This document shows, piece after piece, positions 6,117 to 14,907 of a stretch of 54,029 bases of DNA. The translations under genes were made by a program, and so were the position numbers. The first letter of the stretch is position 1. Each line of letters starts with the position of its first letter. Source of the DNA: Gammaproteobacteria bacterium (lineage in GTDB: Bacteria; Pseudomonadota; Gammaproteobacteria; Xanthomonadales; SZUA-36); NCBI GenBank assembly GCA_021772915.1, contig JAJFLB010000067.1:1-54029 (forward strand), read 5' to 3'. The notes beneath the pieces are model-generated. The model did not search any database. It saw only the letters and a list, made by a program, of their open reading frames with translations, and was not told the DNA's origin.

Positions 6117-7357
6117 TCTGACCCGGATTGATCCGGTTTACCCAGGGTAATTGTCACTCGCTCAAGTCCACTCTGTAAGCGTCCCAGGTGGATTTCATTG
6201 GGGTGTAGGCCGTCTCGCCGGGCGATCATGATGGCCCTTCTGTATTCGTCGGCGGCTTCTGACAACTGTTTGTTTTGCTCGAATACATACGCTGAATATG
6301 CGGCCACGTACGGGTTGTCAGGATGGTATCTGCGCAAGTGCTGCATCGTGACCAGGGCCGCCTGTGCATGACCGGTGCGTATCATTTTCATGGCGGCAAC
6401 GCCGAGATCGAACCAGGCCGGTATGAAGCGGTAACCCAACACCGATTCTTTCTCTGCAAACCAGCGGTTGACCCCTGCCTCACCCTCAGCGGTGGCCAGT
6501 ACGCTGAGTTGTTCGGCAAAACCCCAGGCCGGGAACAGGGCCATGAAAGCATCATGAAGGCCCGAGACGGTATTTTTGAAGTGGTCGGTTCGGGGTGTGA
6601 CGTCGAAAGTCCATTCCAGGGAATCAGGCGCTTCCGCCTCGAACAGGGCCGCCAGGTCGCGACCGGACGGTGTCGTTGGTCCACCATCACCTTCGCCTAC
6701 CGCCATGTAAACAAACGCATCGGTGTTACGCGGTTCCCGAAACCAGGCCTCTGCTTCTTTGAACAACAAGCGGTCTGCAATCCATGCACTGGAACCCAGT
6801 GCAATGTAGGCATTGAACAGATCGGATTGGGTAAAAAAGGTATGCAAGGTAAAAACACCACCGAACGAATGACCGAGCAATACACGATCGAGGGCTGAAG
6901 CGTAATGGTCAGCTATGAAAGGAACCCATTCCTCTCGGACGAAGGCAAGGAACCGATCGGCTCCGCCCGTGTCATCAAAGTCTGCGTCCACGCCCGGTAC
7001 ATAGTCCCGGTTGCGGTTAACGTTGGTCACGCCCGTTACGATCAGCCCGGGGTACACGCCATTGTCGGCCATGTAGTCGAGGTAACTGGCAACCAGTTCG
7101 AAATTCCACTCTCCATCGCTGACATACACCACCGGGTAACTCCGGGCGGAGTCGTATCCGGGAGGTGTTCGGACGATAATGGTGCGTTGCTCACCCAGCG
7201 CCTTGGAGGTGATCGTGAGGGTAACAGTCCTTTCTGCTGAATTAAAAGTATCGGCCAACACCGGAACGGGTGTTGCCCACAGCAACATGACGCTTATCAC
7301 CAGGGTTTGCAGACGCATATAGAGGCTCCAGAGCATTTTAAATGCGGTGATTATCAT
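6113..7357 (-). CDS. Secreted esterase of the IroE/esterase D family with C-terminal helical region
   Basis: 414 residues with an N-terminal signal peptide (LQTLVISVMLLWATPVPVLA). The alpha/beta-hydrolase domain (PF00756 type) shows PVVYVSDGEWNF near the first strands and the nucleophile elbow GHSFGG near residue 165; a His in PRTDHFKN fits the catalytic His. After about residue 280 there is a helical TPR-like tail (YVAAYSAYVFEQNKQLSEAADEYRRA). Related enzymes hydrolyse ester bonds of siderophores or other small substrates; the substrate here is unknown. ATG 7357 is used, but ATGs at codons 8 and 14 are equally possible. The stop overlaps the ATPase stub start. Confidence 0.85.
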   Translation of the reverse strand: MIITAFKMLWSLYMRLQTLVISVMLLWATPVPVLADTFNSAERTVTLTITSKALGEQRTIIVRTPPGYDSARSYPVVYVSDGEWNFELVASYLDYMADNGVYPGLIVTGVTNVNRNRDYVPGVDADFDDTGGADRFLAFVREEWVPFIADHYASALDRVLLGHSFGGVFTLHTFFTQSDLFNAYIALGSSAWIADRLLFKEAEAWFREPRNTDAFVYMAVGEGDGGPTTPSGRDLAALFEAEAPDSLEWTFDVTPRTDHFKNTVSGLHDAFMALFPAWGFAEQLSVLATAEGEAGVNRWFAEKESVLGYRFIPAWFDLGVAAMKMIRTGHAQAALVTMQHLRRYHPDNPYVAAYSAYVFEQNKQLSEAADEYRRAIMIARRDGLHPNEIHLGRLQSGLERVTITLGKPDQSGSE

Positions 7358-7586
7358 AAACTGCCGAGGCTATCCGGGCAGACCATCTGTCTCTTGCAAG
7401 GCCCGGGAGGCCTCTACAAAAGCTTCCACTGCGCCCGTCAAATTTGACTTTGCCTTTATAAACGACTCACCGCCATTTCTGAATCCCTTGAGCAGTTCAG
7501 TCTAGGGAGGTTGGCCAGGGTCAAGCGCTGTGTACGGTCTCAGATGACCAGGGAGTCGTTTCACTGCAGAGCCAAACAGGATTAAA

Positions 7587-7626
7587 TATAAGCTAGTATA
7601 GATTATAATAGTAGTATAAGCTACTA
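7587..7626 (+). promoter_or_regulatory. Direct repeats and -10 box in front of the TrmB-type regulator
   Basis: TATAAGCTAGTA (7587-7598) and TATAAGCTACTA (7615-7626) are near-identical direct repeats 28 bp apart. Between them lies TATAAT (7604-7609), a consensus -10; a good -35 is not seen (ATTAAA at 7581-7586). Transcription would start near 7616, giving a leader of about a dozen bases before ATG 7629, which has no Shine-Dalgarno site. The repeats may be an autoregulatory operator. Confidence 0.45.
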
Positions 7627-7628
7627 AC

Positions 7629-8507
7629 ATGTTGACCATCGAAACAAGTTCGACCGTCGGATCGGAACCCGATTGTATTGAAGCCCTTGTGGCCATGGGT
7701 TTCACCTGCCTTGAGTCTGAGGTATACGCTCACTTGGCAAAAATTCACATGGCCACCGGCTACAAGATTGCGCAGGCTTTGACGAAGCCCGCTGCCAACA
7801 CGTACAAAGCACTGGAATCGCTTGAAAAAAAGGGTGCCATCCAGGTAGAAGAGGGCAAGAACAGATTGTGCAGCGCGGTCCCACTTAATGAATTGATCAG
7901 CGCTCTTGATGCCAATTTTCAAACCAACAAAGCAGCATTAGCCAAGTCCTTCGCAAAACGCGCTCGGCCAACCAGCGCTGAGGGCATTTATCGCCTGCGG
8001 TCTTACACACAAGTGTTGGAGCGTGCTCGTGCGATGTTGGAACGATGCCGTGAAGTCGTGATAATTGATGCATTTCCAAGGCCACTGGAAGCACTCAGTG
8101 CGGATGTTATTGCCGCGTTGGAGCGCGGTGTCACCGTTGGTGTATTGACCTATGCGCCGACAAAGATAAGTGGTGCACATACAGTTGTCAGCCCGGTAGC
8201 TGGGTCTACTCTTAAGCGATGGTCCGGCGAGTGGCTTAACTTGGTAATCGATGGCGTCGAATATGTCCATTCCTATGTCGATGGTCAAAATCATGAGGTG
8301 GTGGAGGCGGCCTGGACCAACAATGTACAACTTGCCTTGGTTTATTACAGCGCGGTGTTGTCAGAGCTGATGTTAGCGACCGTGGAACAACAAGCAAAGG
8401 CTGATTCATCGCTGGCGCAACAAATTCGCAAACTCAGATCGAAGTTTATGCCTGATTGCCTGCCTGCCCATGCCGACCTGAATGTCATGGAAACTAGAGA
8501 GGTTTGA
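7629..8507 (+). CDS. TrmB-family transcriptional regulator
   Basis: 292 residues. Residues 15-95 form a TrmB-type winged helix (ALVAMGFTCLESEVYAHLAK, then KPAANTYKALESLEKKGAI), which binds DNA. Residues 110-250 match the TrmB sugar/effector domain, which is related to the PLD fold (YRLRSYTQVLERARAMLERC, VVIIDAFPRPLEAL). TrmB-like regulators in bacteria usually control neighbouring transport or hydrolase genes; the effector is unknown. It opens a co-directional group with the NTF2-like protein, the S10 remnant and the phosphatase. ATG 7629 is preceded by possible operator repeats and no clear ribosome-binding site. Confidence 0.85.
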   Translation: MLTIETSSTVGSEPDCIEALVAMGFTCLESEVYAHLAKIHMATGYKIAQALTKPAANTYKALESLEKKGAIQVEEGKNRLCSAVPLNELISALDANFQTNKAALAKSFAKRARPTSAEGIYRLRSYTQVLERARAMLERCREVVIIDAFPRPLEALSADVIAALERGVTVGVLTYAPTKISGAHTVVSPVAGSTLKRWSGEWLNLVIDGVEYVHSYVDGQNHEVVEAAWTNNVQLALVYYSAVLSELMLATVEQQAKADSSLAQQIRKLRSKFMPDCLPAHADLNVMETREV

Positions 8508-8668
8508 TCAATGGGTAAACCCGGAACTCGATGCAGGGGCGCGCAGGACAAGACGATACAAACCACATACCCATCGCCGCGCCAGCAACTGGATATTGGT
8601 TGGGACGAAGGCCCAAATGGTATCAAGTTTTACACTCCATCCGTGAGCACTTCTTTGGAGGCGTCGTG

Positions 8669-9157
8669 ATGCGACTATCAATATTAATGTTGGCCGTTTT
8701 GCTTTTGCCAGCCGCTGCAATGGCCCTTGACGACGCGGATCGCCTTGCCATCTCCGCAGCCGCGCTAGACTACGGTGAAGGTTGGTATCAGGGGGACAGT
8801 GCAAGGATGGAACGGGCCCTTCACCCCGACCTGGTCAAGCGAATGATTTACACGGATCCCACCACAAAAGGCAGCCAACTTCATCACATGGACGCGCCGA
8901 CCTTGATCGAGCTCACTAGCAAAGGCGGGGGGAGTTCGGTTCCTGGTGCAGTTGGCACCAGCCAGGTCGAGATCTTGGACGTTTTTGAAAATGCAGCCGT
9001 CGTGAAGGTCAGTGGACCAGAGTGGGTGGACTACTTGCATCTTGCTCAATGGAACGGGCAATGGCTGATTATTAACGTACTTTGGGAATTTGCTCCCGAG
9101 CACCGGCAGAAATTCCAGACCCGCAACCGATCTCATGACGAGGAGAGCGACAAATGA
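8669..9157 (+). CDS. Secreted NTF2-like (putative lumazine-binding type) protein
   Basis: 162 residues with a clear signal peptide (MRLSILMLAVLLLPAAAMA). The mature part has the cone-shaped NTF2-like pattern: a first helix with ALDYGEGWYQGDSARMERAL, the HPDLVKRMIY strand, then VEILDVFENAAVVKVSGPEW and a final strand QWLIINVLWEF. This fits the putative lumazine-binding (PF12893) group often encoded beside peptidases or hydrolases. ATG 8669 is chosen over longer in-frame extensions because GGAGG (8656-8660) precedes it and a signal peptide follows. Its stop overlaps the start of the next gene (ATGA). Confidence 0.8.
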   Translation: MRLSILMLAVLLLPAAAMALDDADRLAISAAALDYGEGWYQGDSARMERALHPDLVKRMIYTDPTTKGSQLHHMDAPTLIELTSKGGGSSVPGAVGTSQVEILDVFENAAVVKVSGPEWVDYLHLAQWNGQWLIINVLWEFAPEHRQKFQTRNRSHDEESDK

Positions 9158-9660
9158 AGTATTTGGTAAATACCTTGGGGAAGAGGGGCACGTTTTGTAA
9201 GTTCCTGCTGTTGTTGCTGGTGGTCCTGAGTACGTCGGCATGGGGCTGTGAGGATCGTGAGCCGGAATTTGGGGGGCGCATGGTAGCCGACAGCGCGAGT
9301 CTGTCATACACCGTGCGATTGGAATGCCTGACAGTGACCCTCGAGGACGATTTCCAAGCGAACCGTAGTTGGCGCCGCGCCAATGGCAGCGACTCCGTTT
9401 TCAGTGGGTTCCTGAATGTGTCCTCCAGTCTCCGCGGAGCAATGGCCAGGAACCGGGACCTACGGGTACTCGTAATCAGCGGATACCACGACCTGACAAC
9501 GGCGTTCTTCGGGGCGGAGTACCTCATCGACCACGCCAACCTTGATCCCAAACGTGTCCTGCTACGCAGTTACCAAGGGGGACACATGATGTACCTGGAT
9601 CCGCAGTCGTTCGAACACAGGAGTCGCGAGCTGGCGCATTTTGTCAAAACTGGCGCATGA
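9154..9660 (+). pseudogene. Collapsed serine carboxypeptidase (S10) remnant with signal peptide
   Basis: 168 codons, start overlapping the previous stop. A hydrophobic signal-like segment (FCKFLLLLLVVLSTSAWGC) is followed directly by the C-terminal part of a peptidase S10: FLNVSSSLRGAMARN, the catalytic Asp in ISGYHDLTTAFF and the catalytic His in GGHMMYL. Intact bacterial S10 enzymes are near 450-500 residues and carry the nucleophile Ser in a G-x-S-Y-G elbow well upstream; that region is missing. The protein therefore cannot be a normal peptidase. An internal deletion that fused the secretion signal to the last third is likely. The frame stays open, so it may still be made. Confidence 0.8.
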
Positions 9661-9679
9661 TGAGTACCGTAGTTTAGCC

Positions 9680-11212
9680 ATGAAGTGTTTACCAATGACA
9701 AGCCATATTTCGTGCCACGCTTTATTGGCAGCGGCATTGCTTGCGCTTGCGCTTTCCTCCTGTTCGGATCACAAAACACCGGATGACAATCCGGTTTTGG
9801 ACAACGAGTGGTACCAAGCTGGAAATGAGGCCTTGCAGCGAAGGCTGGATGTGACCACCACGGAAAAGCCCGCCAAAAACGTCATTCTTTTTATAGGCGA
9901 CGGCATGGGATTGACCACCATCTCGGCCGCTCGAATTTTCGCCGGCCAGTCCAAAGGCATGGAAGGTGAGGAAAATCTGCTGGCCTTCGAAAATTTTCCT
10001 CATATCGCCCTGGTCAAAACCTACGCAGCCAACGCCCAGATTCCGGATTCGGCTGCGACCGCCAGCGCCATCAATACAGGCATCAAAACCAACAACGATG
10101 TCATCAGCGTGCCGGCCTCTGTGCCCGTGGGCGATTGCAGCGCCCAGCTTAACAATCCCGTCCCAAAATCCATTGCCCAGTACGCCGAAGAAGCTGGCAG
10201 GTCGACGGGTGTGATAACCACCACGGTTATCCAGGATGCGACTCCATCAGCTGTTTACGCCCATTCCGCCGCCCGTGATTGGATTTCGGATCAGCATATC
10301 AGCGATCAGGCGAGAGAGGCCGGCTGCATCGACATTTCCGTTCAATTGGCCGAAAGCGGTCTTGAAGTGGCAATGGGTGGCGGCCGGGCGGTGGTCTTTA
10401 CCGAGGACGTGCCCGACCCAGAAGCAGGTAGAGGCGGCCTCCGCCTGGATGGACGCAATTTGGTGGCTGAATGGATGGCGAATTTCACCAGTCCGGCCTA
10501 CGTGACAAGCGCCGAAGAGCTCGCCGCCCTCGATCTAGACAGTGTGGATTCCCTGATGGGGTTGTACGCTTTCGGCTCAATGGTGTTTGAGGAGGAGGAC
10601 GGCTCCGATGGATCCTCCAACCCGACGCTCGCTGAAATGACGGCAGCGGCGATCAATGTGCTTTCAAGAAATCCGAACGGATATTTCCTCATGGTCGAGC
10701 ATGAAGGGTCCGACGACATGCAGCATGCGGGCTTCTTGCGCAAGACCTTCGAGGCCATTCAGGAAATTTCCGACGCCGTAGCGCAGGCTGCCAAGATGTC
10801 CGACCTGAGTGAAACATTGATTGTCGTCACTGCTGATCATGGCCAAGGGCTCGTGTTCGCCGGCCCCAGTGTGGTTAAGGGCAATCCGATCCTCGGTCTC
10901 GCCAATAGCCAGGACGAGGAGGGCCATATAAGCGCAGAGACGGGCCTTGCTGGGGACGGCAAGCCTTATACCACTCTCGGTTTTTACGGTGGGCCGAATG
11001 CGGTTTCCGGCGGGCGCGAGGATTTGACTGGCGTCGACACCATGTCAAGTGAATTTATTCCCCAGGCAGCGGTGCTGCTCGAAGCCGTGCCCCATTCAGG
11101 GGAGGACGTACCCCTCTATGCCATTGGACCTCGGGCGCAGATTTTCGGCGGTGTGATTGAGCAGAACGCCATCCACCACTTTATTCTCCATGCTTTGGGC
11201 CTGAAGGAGTAG
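9680..11212 (+). CDS. Alkaline phosphatase, lipoprotein
   Basis: About 510 residues. The N-terminus is a lipoprotein signal (LLAAALLALALSSC) with the acylated Cys followed by Ser-Asp. The PhoA-type domain (PF00245) is complete: metal ligands in LFIGDGMG, the nucleophile Ser in IPDSAATASAINTG, EHEGSDDMQHAG with the Glu/Asp/His metal-binding set, VTADHGQG, and the last ligand His in PHSGEDVPLYAIG. It releases phosphate from monoesters, probably at the outer membrane. ATG 9680 or 9695 are both possible starts; no strong ribosome-binding site is seen for either, and longer frames overlap the S10 remnant. Confidence 0.9.
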   Translation: MKCLPMTSHISCHALLAAALLALALSSCSDHKTPDDNPVLDNEWYQAGNEALQRRLDVTTTEKPAKNVILFIGDGMGLTTISAARIFAGQSKGMEGEENLLAFENFPHIALVKTYAANAQIPDSAATASAINTGIKTNNDVISVPASVPVGDCSAQLNNPVPKSIAQYAEEAGRSTGVITTTVIQDATPSAVYAHSAARDWISDQHISDQAREAGCIDISVQLAESGLEVAMGGGRAVVFTEDVPDPEAGRGGLRLDGRNLVAEWMANFTSPAYVTSAEELAALDLDSVDSLMGLYAFGSMVFEEEDGSDGSSNPTLAEMTAAAINVLSRNPNGYFLMVEHEGSDDMQHAGFLRKTFEAIQEISDAVAQAAKMSDLSETLIVVTADHGQGLVFAGPSVVKGNPILGLANSQDEEGHISAETGLAGDGKPYTTLGFYGGPNAVSGGREDLTGVDTMSSEFIPQAAVLLEAVPHSGEDVPLYAIGPRAQIFGGVIEQNAIHHFILHALGLKE

Positions 11213-11411
11213 GGCGAGGAAATGAAAAGGGTACCGTCAAGTTTACGGATAACTACGTTCGGCCAGCAAGCTGGTTGCACCGGACGCTGCTTTGCAGCGC
11301 CGTTTAACTCAAAAGTCGGGCATCTATTCGTACTGGCCCAATATTATGCTCAGTCATTATCATAGGCCCTGTTCATTGGTATTGTCTTTGATTGGAAAGG
11401 AAGAAGTCTAA

Positions 11412-11913
11412 ATGCAAAAGTTGTCCTGCCTGACGCTTTTATGCGCTGTCATTGGGGCCACTGTTTCAGCTCAAGAGTTAGACCTATCGCACGCTGCTGT
11501 GAAAAGCGAGGCCTCGCTCACCAGCGCCATGCTGGGACTTGCGAAGCAGGCGATTGCTGTCTATCAGGAGCCAGATCGTAGCCGCTACCTAAACGCTCTA
11601 TTTCGGCTGCAAATTGTGGCGGGTCAGTATCCGGAAGCGGCTGCTACGCTTCGAAGTCTGATCGAGTTGCGGCAAGCGACAGACCCCGCCTCCGCATTGC
11701 CTCTCTTGCCATTCGAGATGTTGGCGAAGGCCAGGATGAAGCAGACCAAAAGCGGACTGCCCCTGGACGAAGCATTCAAGCAGGAATTCCTTGAAACATT
11801 CAACCAGATGGACAATAAGCGTACGAGCGAGGCACTATTCTGGTTTGGTAGTGACCTGAGCCGCGCGCGCGTCGACTTTCTCGCGGCGCTGGAGAGACAA
11901 AAGGGCAAGGACA
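11412..11913 (+). pseudogene. Secreted helical-repeat protein truncated by an IS6 fragment
   Basis: ATG 11412 follows AAGGAAGAAG. The product has a signal peptide (MQKLSCLTLLCAVIGATVSA) and a TPR-like helical region (FRLQIVAGQYPEAAATLRSL). The native reading stops near codon 168. From about 11915 the sequence is an antisense piece of an IS6-family transposase, and the open frame runs on into it by chance to 12038. I recall similar N-termini on secreted alpha/beta-hydrolases, in which case the whole catalytic domain has been lost; this is a weak inference. Confidence 0.75.
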
Positions 11914-11914
11914 G

Positions 11915-12317
11915 GATCGCGCTGCTTGGTGACGAATACTTCAAGCACCTCACCCTCGTGGTCGACGGTCCGCCAAAGGTAGTACGTTTCGCCATTGATC
12001 CGCACGAAAACCTCGTCGAGATGCCACCTCCACTGTAGCAATTGTAGAAGTGACGCAGAGCGCTTCTTTTTAATCTCGTTCGCGAACATCGGTCCGAACC
12101 GATTCCACCAGACGCACACGGCCTCATAGCTGATGTCGATTCCGCGCTAGTGCAGCAAATCTTCGACCTGCCGCAATGACAGCGGGAACCGGACATACAT
12201 CATGACAGCTAAGCGAACTATCTCGGGTGAGGTCTTAAAATATCGAAATGGACTACGCATCAGGCGAGATTATGAAACGTGCATTACCGACGCAAACTGT
12301 TTTACCCTGACTGTCCG
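11915..12317 (-). mobile_element. IS6-family element, 5' fragment (decayed)
   Basis: About 400 bases closely matching the 5' part of the element at 13799-14604 but on the opposite strand. The end at 12300-12317 matches the inverted repeat region (GTTTTACCCTGACTGTCC). The transposase starts at ATG 12260 on the minus strand, has a nonsense codon in the LLH*RGIDISYE region, and continues to WRWHLDEVFVRINGETYYLW, carrying the first catalytic Asp. Homology then ends near EVLEVFVT, where the truncated gene at 11412 begins. The 3' half is absent. Confidence 0.85.
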
Positions 12318-12327
12318 GAAGGTAATC

Positions 12328-13293
12328 ATGAATGTAGTACGGCGGCTGACCGATACTATGTGTGACCGAGCGATGGTCATTGAGTTGCGCGAATGTTTAA
12401 ATGAGGGGAGGTTGCAGGCCAATAAGGTATGTAGAAAGATATTTGCTCGCTCACCAGCACCCCCATTCAAAGAATCTGTTGAGTACTTGTATCCTCATTT
12501 GGTGGAAGAGTGTGATTATGATTCGATGCGCCTTTGCAACCAAAAATGTTTATACCAGGTTCTAAACAGATAATTAACTGGGTTTGCCGTGAGTGTGGTT
12601 ACAAGTGGCCCGCCCGAATCAATAGCAGGGCTGGTTCCAAAAGCCACAGAGGAACCGGATGTCCGGCTTGTTATGGCGCAGCAACCACTCCAGACCACAG
12701 CCTGAAAGCAAAGTTTCATGAGATTGCGAGGGAGTATCACCCCAAAAAAACTGCCCGTAGAAGAGGTCGCTCCGCATAGCCATGAGGCTGCCTGGTGGAT
12801 TTGCAAGAGCGGGCATGAGTGGGAAAACAAGGTTATAACCTGCACACAAAACAGTAACAATTTGGGGTGTGTGACATGTCGGTCAGTTGGTTTTTCCGCC
12901 CCTGATCTTGTCAAGGAATGGGATTACAAACGCAATTAAGACACACCTTTCGCTATACTCCTTCACGATAATGAGGGACGATGGTGGGAGTGTCCCAACG
13001 GTCACCCAAGCTACAAAGCTACTGTTAGTCGTCGATTAAGACTCAACAGTGCTAGAAAGAGAAGCGGATGTAGGCCTTGTGGTTACGAAATTAGCCGTGC
13101 TGCTGGGCAAACAAGGCGTAGGAAATGGATGACTGTTGTCAACTACATCAAGGCCGAGGGAAAGTCGTCACTTCGTGAAATTGCAGATGAATTGAATTTA
13201 AGAGAAGTAGCGCCCCATAAAGCTAAGAAATGGACTGCCAAGAATCTTGAGCAGATGATAAGAAAGGTAAAATCTGAATATAGAACTGACTAA
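12328..13293 (+). pseudogene. Zinc-ribbon (DUF4379-like) protein, frameshifted
   Basis: Reading across frames gives one protein of roughly 320 residues with repeated treble-clef zinc motifs: VCRECGYKW...GTGCPAC, WWICKSGHEWENKV...GCVTC and WWECPNGHPSYKA...GCRPCGYE. These match the DUF4379 (PF14311) type. Damage is visible: a frame change near 12530, another in the A7 run at 12745-12751, and an in-frame TAA at 12937-12939 after EWDYKRN. The C-terminal 60 residues (SLREIADELNLREVAPHKAKKWTAKNLEQMI) resemble the small helical segment at the end of serine recombinases. Function of the family is not established. It lies between two IS6-family copies. Confidence 0.75.
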
Positions 13294-13497
13294 TATCCCA
13301 CACTTTCGTAAACACGCATGGCGGTGAGTGACCGCTACGTGCTGGAACGGGTCTTCGTTTGCTTTTCTGCCATTGCTGATCTAGGTTACCAATCAATTGG
13401 GAGAACCAAGCAGGTGAGATCATCAAAAGGGTTGTTTTGGCGTGTTACATCACCGTTTTCGACATAAATATAGATATGAATCTTTGAGGAATAGTTG

Positions 13498-13761
13498 ATG
13501 ACGCAGTATATGGTGATTGAAAAATTCTTCGATAATTGTCTTGAAAAGATCTATGAAAGATTCCATGAAAAAGGAAGGATGTTGCCAGAGGGATTGCACT
13601 ATCTCGATAGTTGGTTATCGAAAGATGGGGCTTGTTGTTTTCAATTAATGGAAACGGAACGATTCGAGCTGTTTCAAGAGTGGATAAATAACTGGGAAGA
13701 CCTTACCCATTTTGAAATATTGGAGATTGGTGAAAAACCAGTAAAAGGTGGCGGCACTTAA
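13498..13761 (+). CDS. DUF3303-family small protein
   Basis: 87 residues starting at ATG 13498, with GAGGA 10 bases upstream (13484-13488). The motifs YMVIEKFF, YERFHEKGRMLPEGLHYLDSW and CFQLMETERFELFQEWINNW are characteristic of DUF3303 (ABM/dimeric alpha-beta barrel-like small proteins). The last residues (KPVKGGGT) look normal. Function is unknown for the family. The gene is intact between a decayed zinc-ribbon gene and an IS6 element, and ends 37 bases before the IS6 inverted repeat. Confidence 0.85.
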   Translation: MTQYMVIEKFFDNCLEKIYERFHEKGRMLPEGLHYLDSWLSKDGACCFQLMETERFELFQEWINNWEDLTHFEILEIGEKPVKGGGT

Positions 13762-13798
13762 ATTGAAACAGATTCATAATAAGGACATGCAGTCGGAC

Positions 13799-14604
13799 GG
13801 CACTGTCAGAGTAAAACAGCTTGCGCCGGCAGAGCGTTTCGTAGTCTCCGCCGATGCGTAATCCATTCCGATATTTTAAGACCTCGCCCGAGATTATTCG
13901 CTTGACTGTCATGATGTATGTCCGCTTCCCGCTGTCGTTGCGGCGGGTCGAAGATTTGCTCCATGAACGTGGTATAGATATCAGCTACGAGACGGTGCGT
14001 GTTTGGTGGAATCGGTTCGGACCGATGTTCGCGAACGAGATCAAGCGGAAGCGGTCAGCATCGATGCACGGATTGACGCAATGGAGGTGGCACCTGGACG
14101 AGGTTTTCGTGCGGATCAATGGCGAGACGCACTACCTTTGGAGGGCCGTTGACCACGAGGGTGAGGTTCTTGAGGTGTTCGTCACCAACAGGCGAGATCG
14201 CAAGGCTGCATCGCGGTTCTTAAAGAAGGCGATGAAAAGCCACGGTAGTCCGCGAGTAGTCGTAACGGATCGTCTCAGATCCTACCGAGTTGCACTGCGT
14301 GAGATCGGGAACGAAGCGCGTCAGGAGACCGGTCGTTGGCTTAACAACCGAGCCGAAAACTCACACCAGCCATTCCGGCGACAAGAACGAGCGATGACGA
14401 AATTCAGGAAGGCAAAGTCGCTACAGTTGTCGCTGCCGTACATGCTTCAGTTCACAACCACTTCAACCAACAACGCCATTTTTACAGCCGCAAAAATTTC
14501 AAGCTCAATCGCTCCATTGCTCTAACCGAGTGGCGTCAACTTGCTGCCTGACAACGGGCACTTTGCGGTTTTCGGAGACCCGATCATTTTAGTCTGACAG
14601 CGCC
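13799..14604 (+). mobile_element. IS6-family element, near complete
   Basis: 806 bp, a normal length for IS6. The ends are inverted repeats: GGCACTGTCAGAGTAAAA (13799-13816) and the complement of GGCGCTGTCAGACTAAAA ending at 14604, with 16 of 18 positions matching. The 8 bases outside the two ends (AGTCGGAC and CTTTTGGC) are not equal, so there is no target duplication; recombination or later deletion is likely. A second, truncated copy lies inverted at 11915-12317. The right edge touches the beginning of direct repeat A. Confidence 0.88.
13854..14551 (+). pseudogene. IS6-family transposase, frameshifted near the C-terminus
   Basis: ATG 13854 opens a frame of 223 codons to 14525 with the IS6 pattern: helix-turn-helix region RFPLSLRRVEDLLHERGIDI, first Asp in WHLDEVFVRING, second Asp in VVTDRLRSY and Glu in NNRAENSHQPFRRQE. 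After SLQLSLPYM the open frame becomes unlike the family. A different frame encodes the expected end (HASVHNHFNQQRHFYSRKNF ... EWRQLAA) and stops at 14551. A one-base change near 14435-14450 is therefore likely. The catalytic triad is upstream of the damage, so activity may be reduced rather than lost. Confidence 0.82.
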
Positions 14605-14820
14605 CTTTTGGCCCGAAAAAGTCACGTTACTCAGCCTGCACTTGACTTTTATTCCCGGTTTTGCTTGCAATTTCAAACCATCGAATATATAAGTATATCC
14701 CATTAAGTTTATATATTCGCGAGAAACTACTTGTTGCCTCTGGTCCGGAATACTTGCTCTACATTGTTGCTTGCTGCAACGGCCTTATGCACCACAGGAA
14801 TCGGTGTCGGTGGTTCAATT
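14605..14820 (+). repeat. Direct repeat A (~213 bp)
   Basis: Almost identical to 17073-17288, offset by 2468 bases and with roughly 10 substitutions. It contains a perfect 11-bp inverted repeat, CGAATATATAA (14682-14692) and TTATATATTCG (14709-14719), with a 16-base loop. It begins exactly at the right edge of the IS6 element. It lies upstream of the membrane-protein gene at 14908 and probably holds a promoter, though none is clear. No open reading frame of note. Confidence 0.9.
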
Positions 14821-14907
14821 CCCCCTTGGGCACCACTTTTTTCAGTAGGAACATGCATGTTCGTAAAGTTTTACTATGCTCGCCCCTAAAGAACTAAGGG
14901 GGAAACG

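Noticed and set aside
13294-13480. Possible insertion-sequence fragment containing GTGACCGCTACGTGCTGGAACGG
   Set aside because: No family could be recognised on either strand, and the frame is broken, so it is not annotated.
14795-14838. Possible tRNA 3' end (GGTTCAATTCC followed by GGGCACCA)
   Set aside because: The T-stem does not pair well, no matching acceptor strand lies 70-85 bases upstream, and direct repeat B diverges at this point. Chance likeness is more probable.
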